Source: Clostridia bacterium (GTDB lineage: Bacteria; Bacillota; UBA994; PWPR01). Taken from it: 5,437 nucleotides of DNA. Below the pieces are notes generated by a model that saw only the letters and a list, made by a program, of their open reading frames with translations, did no database searches and was not told the origin of the DNA. The stretch is taken from positions 1 to 5,437 of the forward strand of contig PWPR01000095.1 in the NCBI GenBank assembly GCA_003557085.1. Direction: 5' to 3'. The stretch's first letter is position 1; every line of letters begins with the position of its first letter. Below, piece after piece: positions 1 to 5,310 of the stretch. Both the position numbers and the translations under genes were made by a program.

Positions 1-333
1 AGTAGCTACTGCTAGTACTATTGTCATAATAATTGACTGTCTTGCAATTAAATGTGCTCCTTCTGAATCTTCTGCTCCAAAATGCCTTGCAACTAAAGCA
101 GTTGTTCCAGTTCTAATTGCAGCAAAAGCAGTTGTAGCAAGCATAACAAACTGATTGCCAAGCCCAACAGATGCAATCGCAGCTGGACCTATTTGACCTA
201 CCATAGCCATATCAACTATTCCTACAAAAGTCATTAGCAACATTTCAACAATAACTGGCCAAGCTAAAATCCATACTGTTTTTGTTAAATTTTCACTCTT
301 TGTTACTAGGTTTTTATCAACTTTTCTAACCAT
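1..333 (-). CDS. MATE-family efflux transporter, N-terminal part (cut by window edge)
   Basis: The 111 visible codons are the N-terminus of a MATE (multidrug and toxic compound extrusion) transporter, a 12-helix inner-membrane protein that exports cationic drugs or metabolites against an Na+ or H+ gradient. After a short charged N-terminus comes a first membrane helix (about residues 20-45) with the family-typical stretch TFVGIVDMAMVG; D41 lies where a helix-1 acidic residue implicated in cation coupling is found in characterised MATEs. A second helix covers about residues 52-76, followed by the conserved loop GTTALVARHFGAED (76-89), and a third helix begins near 98. The start is ATG at 333-331 with an AGGAG ribosome-binding site (341-345) seven bases upstream. 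The remaining three quarters lies outside the window, so subfamily and substrate cannot be judged. Family assignment is secure; intactness is unknown. Confidence 0.93.
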   Translation of the reverse strand, partial: MVRKVDKNLVTKSENLTKTVWILAWPVIVEMLLMTFVGIVDMAMVGQIGPAAIASVGLGNQFVMLATTAFAAIRTGTTALVARHFGAEDSEGAHLIARQSIIMTIVLAVAT

Positions 334-351
334 ATTACAACTCCTAAAATT

Positions 352-392
352 TTCGTGTACAAAAATTATTCCAGTATATGAATTTACACGAA
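352..392. promoter_or_regulatory. Candidate operator: 8-bp inverted repeat in the MATE promoter
   Basis: TTCGTGTA (352-359) and TACACGAA (385-392) form a perfect inverted repeat of 8-bp arms whose equivalent bases are 33 bp apart, about three helical turns. One arm touches the proposed -10 box of the MATE gene (381-386). The other lies between the proposed transcription start (about 374) and the ribosome-binding site. This geometry suits a repressor dimer or pair of dimers, as seen for TetR- and MarR-type control of efflux pumps. No regulator gene is in the window, so the binding protein is unknown and the function is inferred from symmetry and position only. Confidence 0.4.
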
Positions 393-409
393 CTTAGTTA
401 GCTAGTCAA
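381..409 (-). promoter_or_regulatory. Likely sigma-A-type promoter of the MATE gene
   Basis: On the minus strand TTGACT (-35, 409-404; 5 of 6 to consensus) is followed after exactly 17 bases by TAAATT (-10, 386-381; 4 of 6). Transcription would start near 374, giving a leader of about 40 bases before the ATG at 333. An alternative -10, TATACT (378-373), matches consensus better but has only CTAACT at the -35 position. Confidence 0.5.
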
Positions 410-421
410 GTAACAATAAAT

Positions 422-437
422 AATACTTATGAGTATT
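422..437. promoter_or_regulatory. Near-perfect 16-bp palindrome upstream of the MATE promoter
   Basis: AATACTTATGAGTATT is a dyad with a single mismatched pair (T428/G431). It lies 13-28 bp upstream of the proposed MATE -35 box, where an activator or a second repressor site could sit. It is not followed by a run of T on either strand, so it is unlikely to be a terminator. Function is inferred from symmetry only, and AT-rich spacers produce such dyads by chance. Confidence 0.2.
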
Positions 438-470
438 TTGAATAATAAATAAAATATATTAGAGGATTAA

Positions 471-482
471 ATAGTTAACTAT
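471..482. promoter_or_regulatory. Perfect 12-bp palindrome in the MATE/msrC spacer
   Basis: ATAGTTAACTAT is a perfect palindrome centred between 476 and 477, about 100 bp upstream of the proposed MATE transcription start and 20 bp past the msrC terminator U-tract. It could be a protein-binding site but has no supporting context; chance occurrence in AT-rich DNA is quite possible. Confidence 0.15.
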
Positions 483-501
483 AGAATATATGTTTAGCTA
501 A

Positions 502-528
502 CAAAAATAAGACACCGAGGTGCCTTAT
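502..528 (-). terminator. Rho-independent terminator of the sulfoxide reductase gene
   Basis: Read on the minus strand, ATAAGGCACC pairs with GGTGTCTTAT (10 pairs including one G-T, with the innermost pair probably open to give a small loop), and the second arm runs into TTTTTGT. The first base of the reductase's TGA stop (530-528) is two bases outside the stem and its last base begins the stem, so the hairpin starts immediately after translation ends. A second in-frame stop, TAA (527-525), is inside the stem. Confidence 0.85.
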
Positions 529-1022
529 CAAAGTTGCCAACTAATATGTTTACTTAAAATATTTACTGTTTCTAGAAGACCTTCTAGGTCTTCCTTATCA
601 AATCTAGCTAGCTTAGGACTATCAATGTCTAGCACTGCGACTAACTTATCTTCTTTGATAATTGGCAAGACAATTTCAGACATTGAGGCAGTATCACAAG
701 CGATATGACCAGGGAATTCATGTACATTTTTTACAAGTTGAACTTCTAAAGTTTCTGCTGCTGTACCACATACTCCCTCTCCCAAAGCTATATGAGTACA
801 TGCTGGTTTACCCCAGAAAGGGCCAAGAACCAGCTCATTATTTTTGAAAACATAATACCCTACCCAATTGATTTCAGGTATTAGCAAACCAAATAAGCTC
901 GCTGAATTAGCTAGATTTGCTAAAGTGTCAGGCTCTTGTTGGATTAAGTAAAGCAATTTCTTGTTCATGTATTGATAAAATTCTTTTTTATCTTCAAACT
1001 CTTTATTTTCAACATTAAACAT
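528..1022 (-). CDS. msrC: Free methionine-(R)-sulfoxide reductase (GAF-domain fRMsr)
   Basis: A 164-residue single GAF-domain protein of the fRMsr family (E. coli MsrC, formerly YebR), cytoplasmic enzymes that reduce free L-methionine-(R)-sulfoxide to methionine with thioredoxin as usual reductant. The family signature is complete: INWVGYYVF (51-59), GPFWGKPACTHI (67-78), GEGVCGTAAET (81-91), FPGHIACD (103-110), SEIVLPI (115-121) and LDIDSP (131-136). The three redox cysteines C75, C85 and C109 have the same spacing as C84, C94 and C118 of the E. coli enzyme, and E116, D132 and D134 match the acidic substrate-pocket residues. The ATG at 1022 has GAGGTG (1033-1028) four to five bases ahead and a near-consensus promoter. 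The gene is monocistronic between that promoter and its own terminator. Length is normal for the family. The assignment is firm; activity is inferred from the conserved residues. Confidence 0.93.
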   Translation of the reverse strand: MFNVENKEFEDKKEFYQYMNKKLLYLIQQEPDTLANLANSASLFGLLIPEINWVGYYVFKNNELVLGPFWGKPACTHIALGEGVCGTAAETLEVQLVKNVHEFPGHIACDTASMSEIVLPIIKEDKLVAVLDIDSPKLARFDKEDLEGLLETVNILSKHISWQL

Positions 1023-1056
1023 ATTGTCACCTCATTATTATTGTTAGCACTATTAC

Positions 1057-1085
1057 ATTATAGCTAGAAACATTTATATTCTCAA
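1057..1085 (-). promoter_or_regulatory. Strong sigma-A-type promoter of the sulfoxide reductase gene
   Basis: On the minus strand TTGAGA (-35, 1085-1080; 5 of 6) and a perfect TATAAT (-10, 1062-1057) are separated by exactly 17 bases. Transcription would start near 1050, giving a leader of about 28 bases that includes the GAGGTG ribosome-binding site. The -35 box overlaps by two bases the ribosome-binding site of the divergent amidohydrolase gene. Confidence 0.8.
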
Positions 1086-1090
1086 GGAGG
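1084..1090 (+). promoter_or_regulatory. Ribosome-binding site that fixes the TTG start of the amidohydrolase
   Basis: AAGGAGG, a full match to the anti-Shine-Dalgarno core, lies seven bases before the TTG at 1098. There is no ATG in frame nearby that would keep the N-terminal strand TADLILYNGKI, so this site decides the start codon. Confidence 0.85.
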
Positions 1091-1097
1091 TATTATT

Positions 1098-2720
1098 TTG
1101 ACAGCCGATTTAATTTTGTATAATGGAAAAATCAACACTGTAGATTCAACTGATAGCATCGTAGAGGCAATAGCAATTAGAGACAATAAGATTTTAGAGA
1201 CTGGAAGTCTAGATCAACTAACAAAGTATCAAACTAGAAATACTAAAATGATAGACCTGAAAGGACATACAGCAATTCCTGGAATTGTAGATTCACATAA
1301 TCATACAGGAGCAGCTGGTACTCTTCTTAAAGGAGTAATGCTTTTTGGAGCAAAGAATATCAAAGAAATGCAAGCTAGAGTTGCTCAGAGAGTTGCTGAA
1401 ACAACCCCTGGTAAATGGATACTTGGTGGTGGCTGGATTGAAAGTCAGTTTGAAGAGTATCGAGAGCCTAATAGATGGGACTTAGATGAAGTTGCACCAG
1501 ATAATCCTGTTGTTTTGAGCAGATTATTTGGAGCAATTGTTGTTAATAGTAAGGCTTTAGAGCTAGCTGGAGTAGATAAAAACACCCCAGACCCATGGCG
1601 TGGACAAATTGTCAGACTTAAAGATGGCACACCAACAGGTGTTTTATATAATGAAGCTGGAAACTTAGTAAGAAATGCTATGCCTTCTGAAGAGGCTGGT
1701 ATGACAGTAGAGACTGCACAAGAAGATATCATGAGGGCCTTAAAAGAGTATGAGAAATATGGTATAACTACAATTATTGATCCAGGTGTATCAACTTTAA
1801 GAAGATATGCTTATCAAAATCTTTACCAAAAAAATGATCTAAATATTCGAATCAATATGATGCCAGTATACAATGGTTTATATGCTGCACAAGGTAAAGA
1901 TTTAACTCCAATGGTAGAAAACATGGGAGTTGTCAATGGCTTTGGCAATGATTGGTTAAATCTCGGAGCACTAAAAATGGCTATTGATGGAGGTCTTGGC
2001 AGCAAAACTGCTTTGATTAATGAACCATACCTTGATGGGACCCATAGTGATATTCCACTGAGACTAGATATAGAAAAACTTTCTGACTATTTCACGACTG
2101 CTAAAAATTATCATTGGTCTGTTGGAATTCACTGTTGTGGGGACAAAGCACAAGATATAGCAGTCCAAACTTTTGCAGATGTTATAGGTGATAATTTAGA
2201 TCCATTAGCTAGAAACAACATTATCCATGGATACTTTCCTACAGAAAAGTCTCTAGAACTAATGCAAAAATATAATATCGGCGTCTCTGTTCAACCAGGC
2301 TTTATTTATGTTGAAGGAGATATTTACTTTGATGTAATACCCAAAGAAAAGGTTTATACATTCAAACCTTTGAAAACTTATCTTGAAGCAGGGATTCTTG
2401 TCGCAGCTAATTCAGACATGACTTCAGCTCATTATAATCCTTTCTTAGTTATGTACAGTGGAATAGCTAGAAAAACATCCCAGGGTAGAAGTTTAGGCGA
2501 TGATGAGAAAGTAAGTAGACAAGATATGATTAGAATGTACACTTTGAATGGTGCAAAACTAGCATTTATGGAAGATAAAATAGGTTCTTTAGAAAAAGAT
2601 AAGTTAGCAGATATTATCGTCTTGGATAAAGACATCTTAGAAATAGATGAGGAAGAAATTAAAGACATTAAAGTTCTTTGTAATATTACTAACGGAAAAG
2701 TTGCATTTAATAAAGTTTAG
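1098..2720 (+). CDS. YtcJ-like metal-dependent amidohydrolase (amidohydrolase 3 family)
   Basis: A 540-residue member of the amidohydrolase superfamily, in the YtcJ/NfdA-like branch whose known members hydrolyse N-substituted formamides or other amides; most, like this one, have no assigned substrate. The N-terminal beta-sandwich strand (ADLILYNGKI) leads to the metal motif DSHNH (H67, H69). A conserved lysine in ALKMAIDGG (K293, candidate carboxylated metal bridge) is followed by H345 (GIHCCGD), H377 (IIHGYF) and the last metal ligand candidate D440 (NSDM). The C-terminal half of the sandwich ends with GSLEKDKLADIIVLDKD (about 497-513). Length is typical for the family. No signal peptide or membrane segment is seen, so it is probably cytoplasmic. 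It starts at TTG, set by a strong ribosome-binding site, and stands alone between the divergent reductase gene and a convergent terminator. No convincing plus-strand promoter was found. Family is secure; the reaction is unknown. Confidence 0.92.
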   Translation: MTADLILYNGKINTVDSTDSIVEAIAIRDNKILETGSLDQLTKYQTRNTKMIDLKGHTAIPGIVDSHNHTGAAGTLLKGVMLFGAKNIKEMQARVAQRVAETTPGKWILGGGWIESQFEEYREPNRWDLDEVAPDNPVVLSRLFGAIVVNSKALELAGVDKNTPDPWRGQIVRLKDGTPTGVLYNEAGNLVRNAMPSEEAGMTVETAQEDIMRALKEYEKYGITTIIDPGVSTLRRYAYQNLYQKNDLNIRINMMPVYNGLYAAQGKDLTPMVENMGVVNGFGNDWLNLGALKMAIDGGLGSKTALINEPYLDGTHSDIPLRLDIEKLSDYFTTAKNYHWSVGIHCCGDKAQDIAVQTFADVIGDNLDPLARNNIIHGYFPTEKSLELMQKYNIGVSVQPGFIYVEGDIYFDVIPKEKVYTFKPLKTYLEAGILVAANSDMTSAHYNPFLVMYSGIARKTSQGRSLGDDEKVSRQDMIRMYTLNGAKLAFMEDKIGSLEKDKLADIIVLDKDILEIDEEEIKDIKVLCNITNGKVAFNKV

Positions 2721-2757
2721 AAAAAAAGAGGGCAAAATCTTAAGGATCTTGCCCTCT
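2721..2757. terminator. Convergent hairpin terminator between amidohydrolase and EVE gene
   Basis: Bases 2727-2740 pair with 2744-2757: nine pairs from AGAGGGCAA/TTGCCCTCT, one A-C mismatch, then three pairs plus a T-G, closing on a three-base loop. On the minus strand the stem is followed by seven T (2727-2721), making a strong intrinsic terminator for the peptidase/EVE unit, just past the EVE stop at 2762. On the plus strand the stem directly follows the amidohydrolase stop but the trailing CTATCTATT is only a weak U-tract, so it probably stops plus-strand transcription less efficiently. Confidence 0.85.
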
Positions 2758-2761
2758 CTAT

Positions 2762-3145
2762 CTATTCAATCATCTTCATTATTCTATCAAAGTATTCTTT
2801 TTTTGTAGGAACTACAGACAAACGTCCTTGCCTTACAAGCGCCCAGTCACTAAAAAAGTCATCTGATTTTATCTCTTTGAGTGAAATTTTCTTATCAAAC
2901 TCTCTAATTGCTTTAACTTCAACAACAGTGTATTCACCATAATCATAAGCTTCTTTTGCTACCTCACATAAACCTACTATTTTTCTCTGGTTGCCAGTAT
3001 GATAAAAGAATACAAGTTCTCCTTTTTTCATCAGTTTCATATTGTTTATAGCTTGATAATTCTTGACACCATCCCAAATAGTTACTTTATCCTCTAACAA
3101 ATCTTTAAAAGAATAATCATTTGGCTCGCTTTTGAGTAACCACAT
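2762..3145 (-). CDS. EVE-domain protein (THYN1-like), compact form
   Basis: A 127-residue protein consisting of one EVE domain, a PUA-like fold related to the YTH domain. EVE proteins are thought to bind modified bases in DNA or RNA, but the role of stand-alone bacterial ones is poorly defined. The start MWLLKSEPNDYSF carries the LKSEP signature, followed by WDGVKNYQA (24-32), LVFFYH (44-49), KEAY (65-68) and VRQGRLSVVP (104-113), all typical of the family. Usual relatives are near 140-155 residues and have an Asp/Pro/Tyr-rich loop after KEAYP; here about 20 residues of that loop are absent. The ATG at 3145 has a good AGGAGG (3158-3153) seven bases upstream. It begins 22 bp after the S9 peptidase stop, with no promoter seen between, so it is probably the second gene of that operon. 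Family sure; biological function unknown. Confidence 0.9.
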   Translation of the reverse strand: MWLLKSEPNDYSFKDLLEDKVTIWDGVKNYQAINNMKLMKKGELVFFYHTGNQRKIVGLCEVAKEAYDYGEYTVVEVKAIREFDKKISLKEIKSDDFFSDWALVRQGRLSVVPTKKEYFDRIMKMIE

Positions 3146-3167
3146 TGTACAACCTCCTCTGTTTTTC

Positions 3168-5135
3168 CTATTTAAGGTAATAATTAAACCACGCTAATGT
3201 ACGTTCATATCTATCTACTAAGTGATATGGTTTCTTGAATCCATGATACTCTTTTGGATAAGTGACTAGTACTGCTTCCTTATCTAAAAATTTCAATGCT
3301 GAAAACAACTCTTCTGATTGGGCTACTGGGCATCTTAAATCTTTCTCACCATGTACAAAAAGTATTGGGGTTCTTATTCTATCTGCAAAATTTAGTGGTG
3401 ACCTCTCTATAAGTCTTTGAGCATTGTCCCATGGGGTACCCTCAAAATGATAAAATCCAAAAGTGAAACCAATATCACTAGTACCAAAAAAGCTGTGTCT
3501 ATTAGTAATACTTGCTCCAGCTATAGCTGCCTTGAATCTATCAGTTTGACTTATTGTCCAAGAAGTCATATATCCTCCATAGCTCCAGCCTGTTATACCC
3601 AAATGATCCTTATCAATTATTCCTTTAGCAATCAGGTAATCAACACCGGCCATGATATCCCTAAAGTCACCACCACCCCAGTCACCATATACTTTGCTTG
3701 CAAAATCAAAACCATAAGTTGCACTGCCCCTAGGATTAACAAAATATGTTAAGTAACCATTAGATGATAGCACTTGTGTTTGAAACATAAAACTGCTTCC
3801 ATAAACTCCATGGGGTCCACCATGTATAAATAATACTGATTTATATGGTTTTACACTTTCACTAGTGGGTACTATACACCATCCATCTATTTCTTCATAA
3901 TCACTACCCATGTAAGTAAACCTGTGACTTTTTCCTAAAGAGTACTCTTTAAGCCATGCATTACTTTCGATCAGAAGCTTTTCACTACTATCAAGCTGAT
4001 AAAAATTCTCAGGGTGCTCAATAGATCCAATTTGCATAATAAACGTTTCTTCATTTTTAGTAAAAGAGCTAATAGACCTCATAGCATCTTCCCATATTAC
4101 TTCAATATTACCATCTAAACTTAGCCTAGCTAAAGAAGAAGATCCTTTATTGCCATATATAACATAGAGTGCACTACTATCCTCTGCCCATGAATACATA
4201 GGAGTTGTGCTAATATATCTTTCTTGACTAGATGGGCAAACGCAAACCATTCTGTCTAAACTTCTGGATATATTTCTGGTCTCATGCAGATGCTTTTCTT
4301 GTCCAATTTCATAGATATATAAGCAAGAGAAATAGTTTTTTCTATTTTCTAAGTCTGAGTAATCCATAGCAGTAAAAGAAAGATACTTATTGCATGGAGA
4401 ACACTGTAGATTTGATATATATCCTTCCCCTATTAAACACAGCTCTATATTTCCATCACTATCTAGTGAGTAGATATTAGATTTTACTATCTCTAAAGCT
4501 CTTTCATTAGGATTAGCAACAAAATATGTTTTATCTCCATCAGCACTAAGTGTTAGTTCTGTAATATCCATTTCTGTCTTGGTTAACTGCTTAACGCTAC
4601 AAAAATTTCCATCAATAATTTCTACCATAAATATCTGGCTTATATATTTGTCAAAATAGCCAATACTATCAAAGCGAAAGCTTATGTCTTTAATGACTTT
4701 AACCTTAGTTTCTTTTGTATGTTTTTGATTAATTGGATGACCTTTATATGCTACCTTATCATCATTTGAGACACTTGTTCTGAATAATATTTTATTTCCC
4801 TGAGGAGACCAAGTAAATGGAGGCGTTATGTTTTGTTCAAAATCAAGAACTCTCTCATTATTCCCATCATAATCAACAATATATATAGCTTTATTGTCTT
4901 CATGCTTAGCTATAAAAGCTAGAAAGTTACCACAAGGCGAAATTCTAGGATGACTAGCATTCCTCTCATACTCTGTCAGCTGAGTTTCTTCTCCATCTTT
5001 ATAGCAAAATATTGCATTCCTTACCTCGTTTTCTTGGGTTATTCTCCTCATAAAGATAAAGCTATTACCATCTGGTGAATACTGTGGTTCTCCTATAGCT
5101 TCAAATTTTAATATATCTTCTGGTTTTAGTTTCAT
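3168..5135 (-). CDS. S9-family serine peptidase (prolyl oligopeptidase/acylaminoacyl-peptidase type)
   Basis: A 655-residue cytoplasmic serine peptidase, similar in size and layout to B. subtilis YuxL and other acylaminoacyl-peptidase/prolyl-oligopeptidase relatives that cleave short or N-acylated peptides. Residues 1 to about 390 form a beta-propeller that restricts access to small substrates. Its blade repeats are visible as QYSPDGNSFIFM (18), RISPCGNFLAFIA (64), TWSPQGNKILFRT (108), TLSADGDKTYFVA (195), QCSPCNKYLSFTA (244) and SWAEDSSALYVIY (315). The C-terminal alpha/beta-hydrolase domain has the oxyanion motif HGGPHG (438-443), the nucleophile S518 in GWSYGGYM, D599 in HGEKDLRCP and H631 in EYHGF: a complete catalytic triad. 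There is no signal peptide. The ATG at 5135 has GGAAAGGA (5150-5143) seven bases ahead. It is the first gene of a likely operon with the EVE gene. Substrate preference cannot be read from sequence. Confidence 0.93.
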   Translation of the reverse strand: MKLKPEDILKFEAIGEPQYSPDGNSFIFMRRITQENEVRNAIFCYKDGEETQLTEYERNASHPRISPCGNFLAFIAKHEDNKAIYIVDYDGNNERVLDFEQNITPPFTWSPQGNKILFRTSVSNDDKVAYKGHPINQKHTKETKVKVIKDISFRFDSIGYFDKYISQIFMVEIIDGNFCSVKQLTKTEMDITELTLSADGDKTYFVANPNERALEIVKSNIYSLDSDGNIELCLIGEGYISNLQCSPCNKYLSFTAMDYSDLENRKNYFSCLYIYEIGQEKHLHETRNISRSLDRMVCVCPSSQERYISTTPMYSWAEDSSALYVIYGNKGSSSLARLSLDGNIEVIWEDAMRSISSFTKNEETFIMQIGSIEHPENFYQLDSSEKLLIESNAWLKEYSLGKSHRFTYMGSDYEEIDGWCIVPTSESVKPYKSVLFIHGGPHGVYGSSFMFQTQVLSSNGYLTYFVNPRGSATYGFDFASKVYGDWGGGDFRDIMAGVDYLIAKGIIDKDHLGITGWSYGGYMTSWTISQTDRFKAAIAGASITNRHSFFGTSDIGFTFGFYHFEGTPWDNAQRLIERSPLNFADRIRTPILFVHGEKDLRCPVAQSEELFSALKFLDKEAVLVTYPKEYHGFKKPYHLVDRYERTLAWFNYYLK

Positions 5136-5172
5136 ATTGTTTTCCTTTCCGAAGTTTTCAAATGTTAGCTAC

Positions 5173-5200
5173 AGTATAAGGCATTCGTGCAGATTTTGAA
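5173..5200 (-). promoter_or_regulatory. Possible promoter of the peptidase-EVE operon
   Basis: On the minus strand TTCAAA (5200-5195; 4 of 6) and TATACT (5178-5173; 5 of 6) are 16 bases apart, which would start transcription near 5166 and give a leader of about 30 bases. The -10 is good, the -35 only fair. It is the best minus-strand match in the divergent spacer. Confidence 0.45.
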
Positions 5201-5216
5201 ATAAAATAGGCCTCAT

Positions 5217-5245
5217 TTGTTAAAATTCCAATTATATTATCTAAT
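5217..5245 (+). promoter_or_regulatory. Possible promoter of the tryptophanase gene
   Basis: TTGTTA (5217-5222; 4 of 6) and TCTAAT (5240-5245; 5 of 6) are separated by 17 bases. Transcription would start near 5252, leaving a leader of about 59 bases before the TTG at 5311. The surrounding DNA is very AT-rich, so other -10-like boxes (TATATT at 5233, TATTAT at 5235) also occur but lack a matching -35. Confidence 0.35.
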
Positions 5246-5274
5246 TATGCAGGAGTTCATGATATTTTGTCTAA

Positions 5275-5310
5275 ATGATGTTTAATAATGTATTTGAAAG
5301 GATGATTTAA
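5275..5310 (+). other. Micro-ORF abutting the tryptophanase start (uncertain leader ORF)
   Basis: ATG-ATG at 5275 opens an 11-codon frame (MMFNNVFERMI) ending in TAA at 5308-5310, immediately followed by the TTG start at 5311 in the same frame. A second small frame, ATG at 5247 or 5259 to TAA at 5283-5285 (last residues MIFCLNDV), overlaps it by 11 bases and has AGGAG (5251-5255) three bases before the 5259 ATG, a short spacing. Tryptophanase operons in enteric bacteria have a TnaC leader peptide, but these frames contain no Trp codon and the 5275 frame has no ribosome-binding site of its own. They may be chance ORFs. Confidence 0.2.
5297..5302 (+). promoter_or_regulatory. Ribosome-binding site supporting the TTG start of the tryptophanase gene
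   Basis: AAAGGA ends eight bases before the TTG at 5311. An in-frame TAA directly precedes that TTG (5308-5310), so translation cannot begin further upstream. The next in-frame ATG (5365) would remove the conserved EPFRIK segment, leaving TTG as the best start. Confidence 0.7.

Noticed and set aside
520..847. Short plus-strand reading frames (520-708 and 662-847) opposite the sulfoxide reductase
   Set aside because: They lie antisense to a gene with full family motifs, have no credible ribosome-binding site and give no recognisable protein.
1052..1080. ATTACA-17-TATATT as a plus-strand promoter for the amidohydrolase
   Set aside because: The start would fall at about 1087, inside the AAGGAGG, which would damage the ribosome-binding site, so it is not listed as a feature.
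1445..2668. Minus-strand frames inside the amidohydrolase (1445-1732, 1823-2005, 2432-2668)
   Set aside because: These Ser/Pro-rich translations are shadows of a well-supported coding frame on the other strand, without start signals.
3417..3752. 111-codon plus-strand frame opposite the peptidase catalytic domain
   Set aside because: It is antisense to the conserved region carrying S518 and the oxyanion motif, and its sequence resembles no known family.
5136..5310. Riboswitch, T-box or classical TnaC leader in the peptidase/tryptophanase spacer
   Set aside because: The spacer has no Trp-containing leader ORF, no T-box motif and no strong terminator hairpin; only weak promoters and micro-ORFs are seen.
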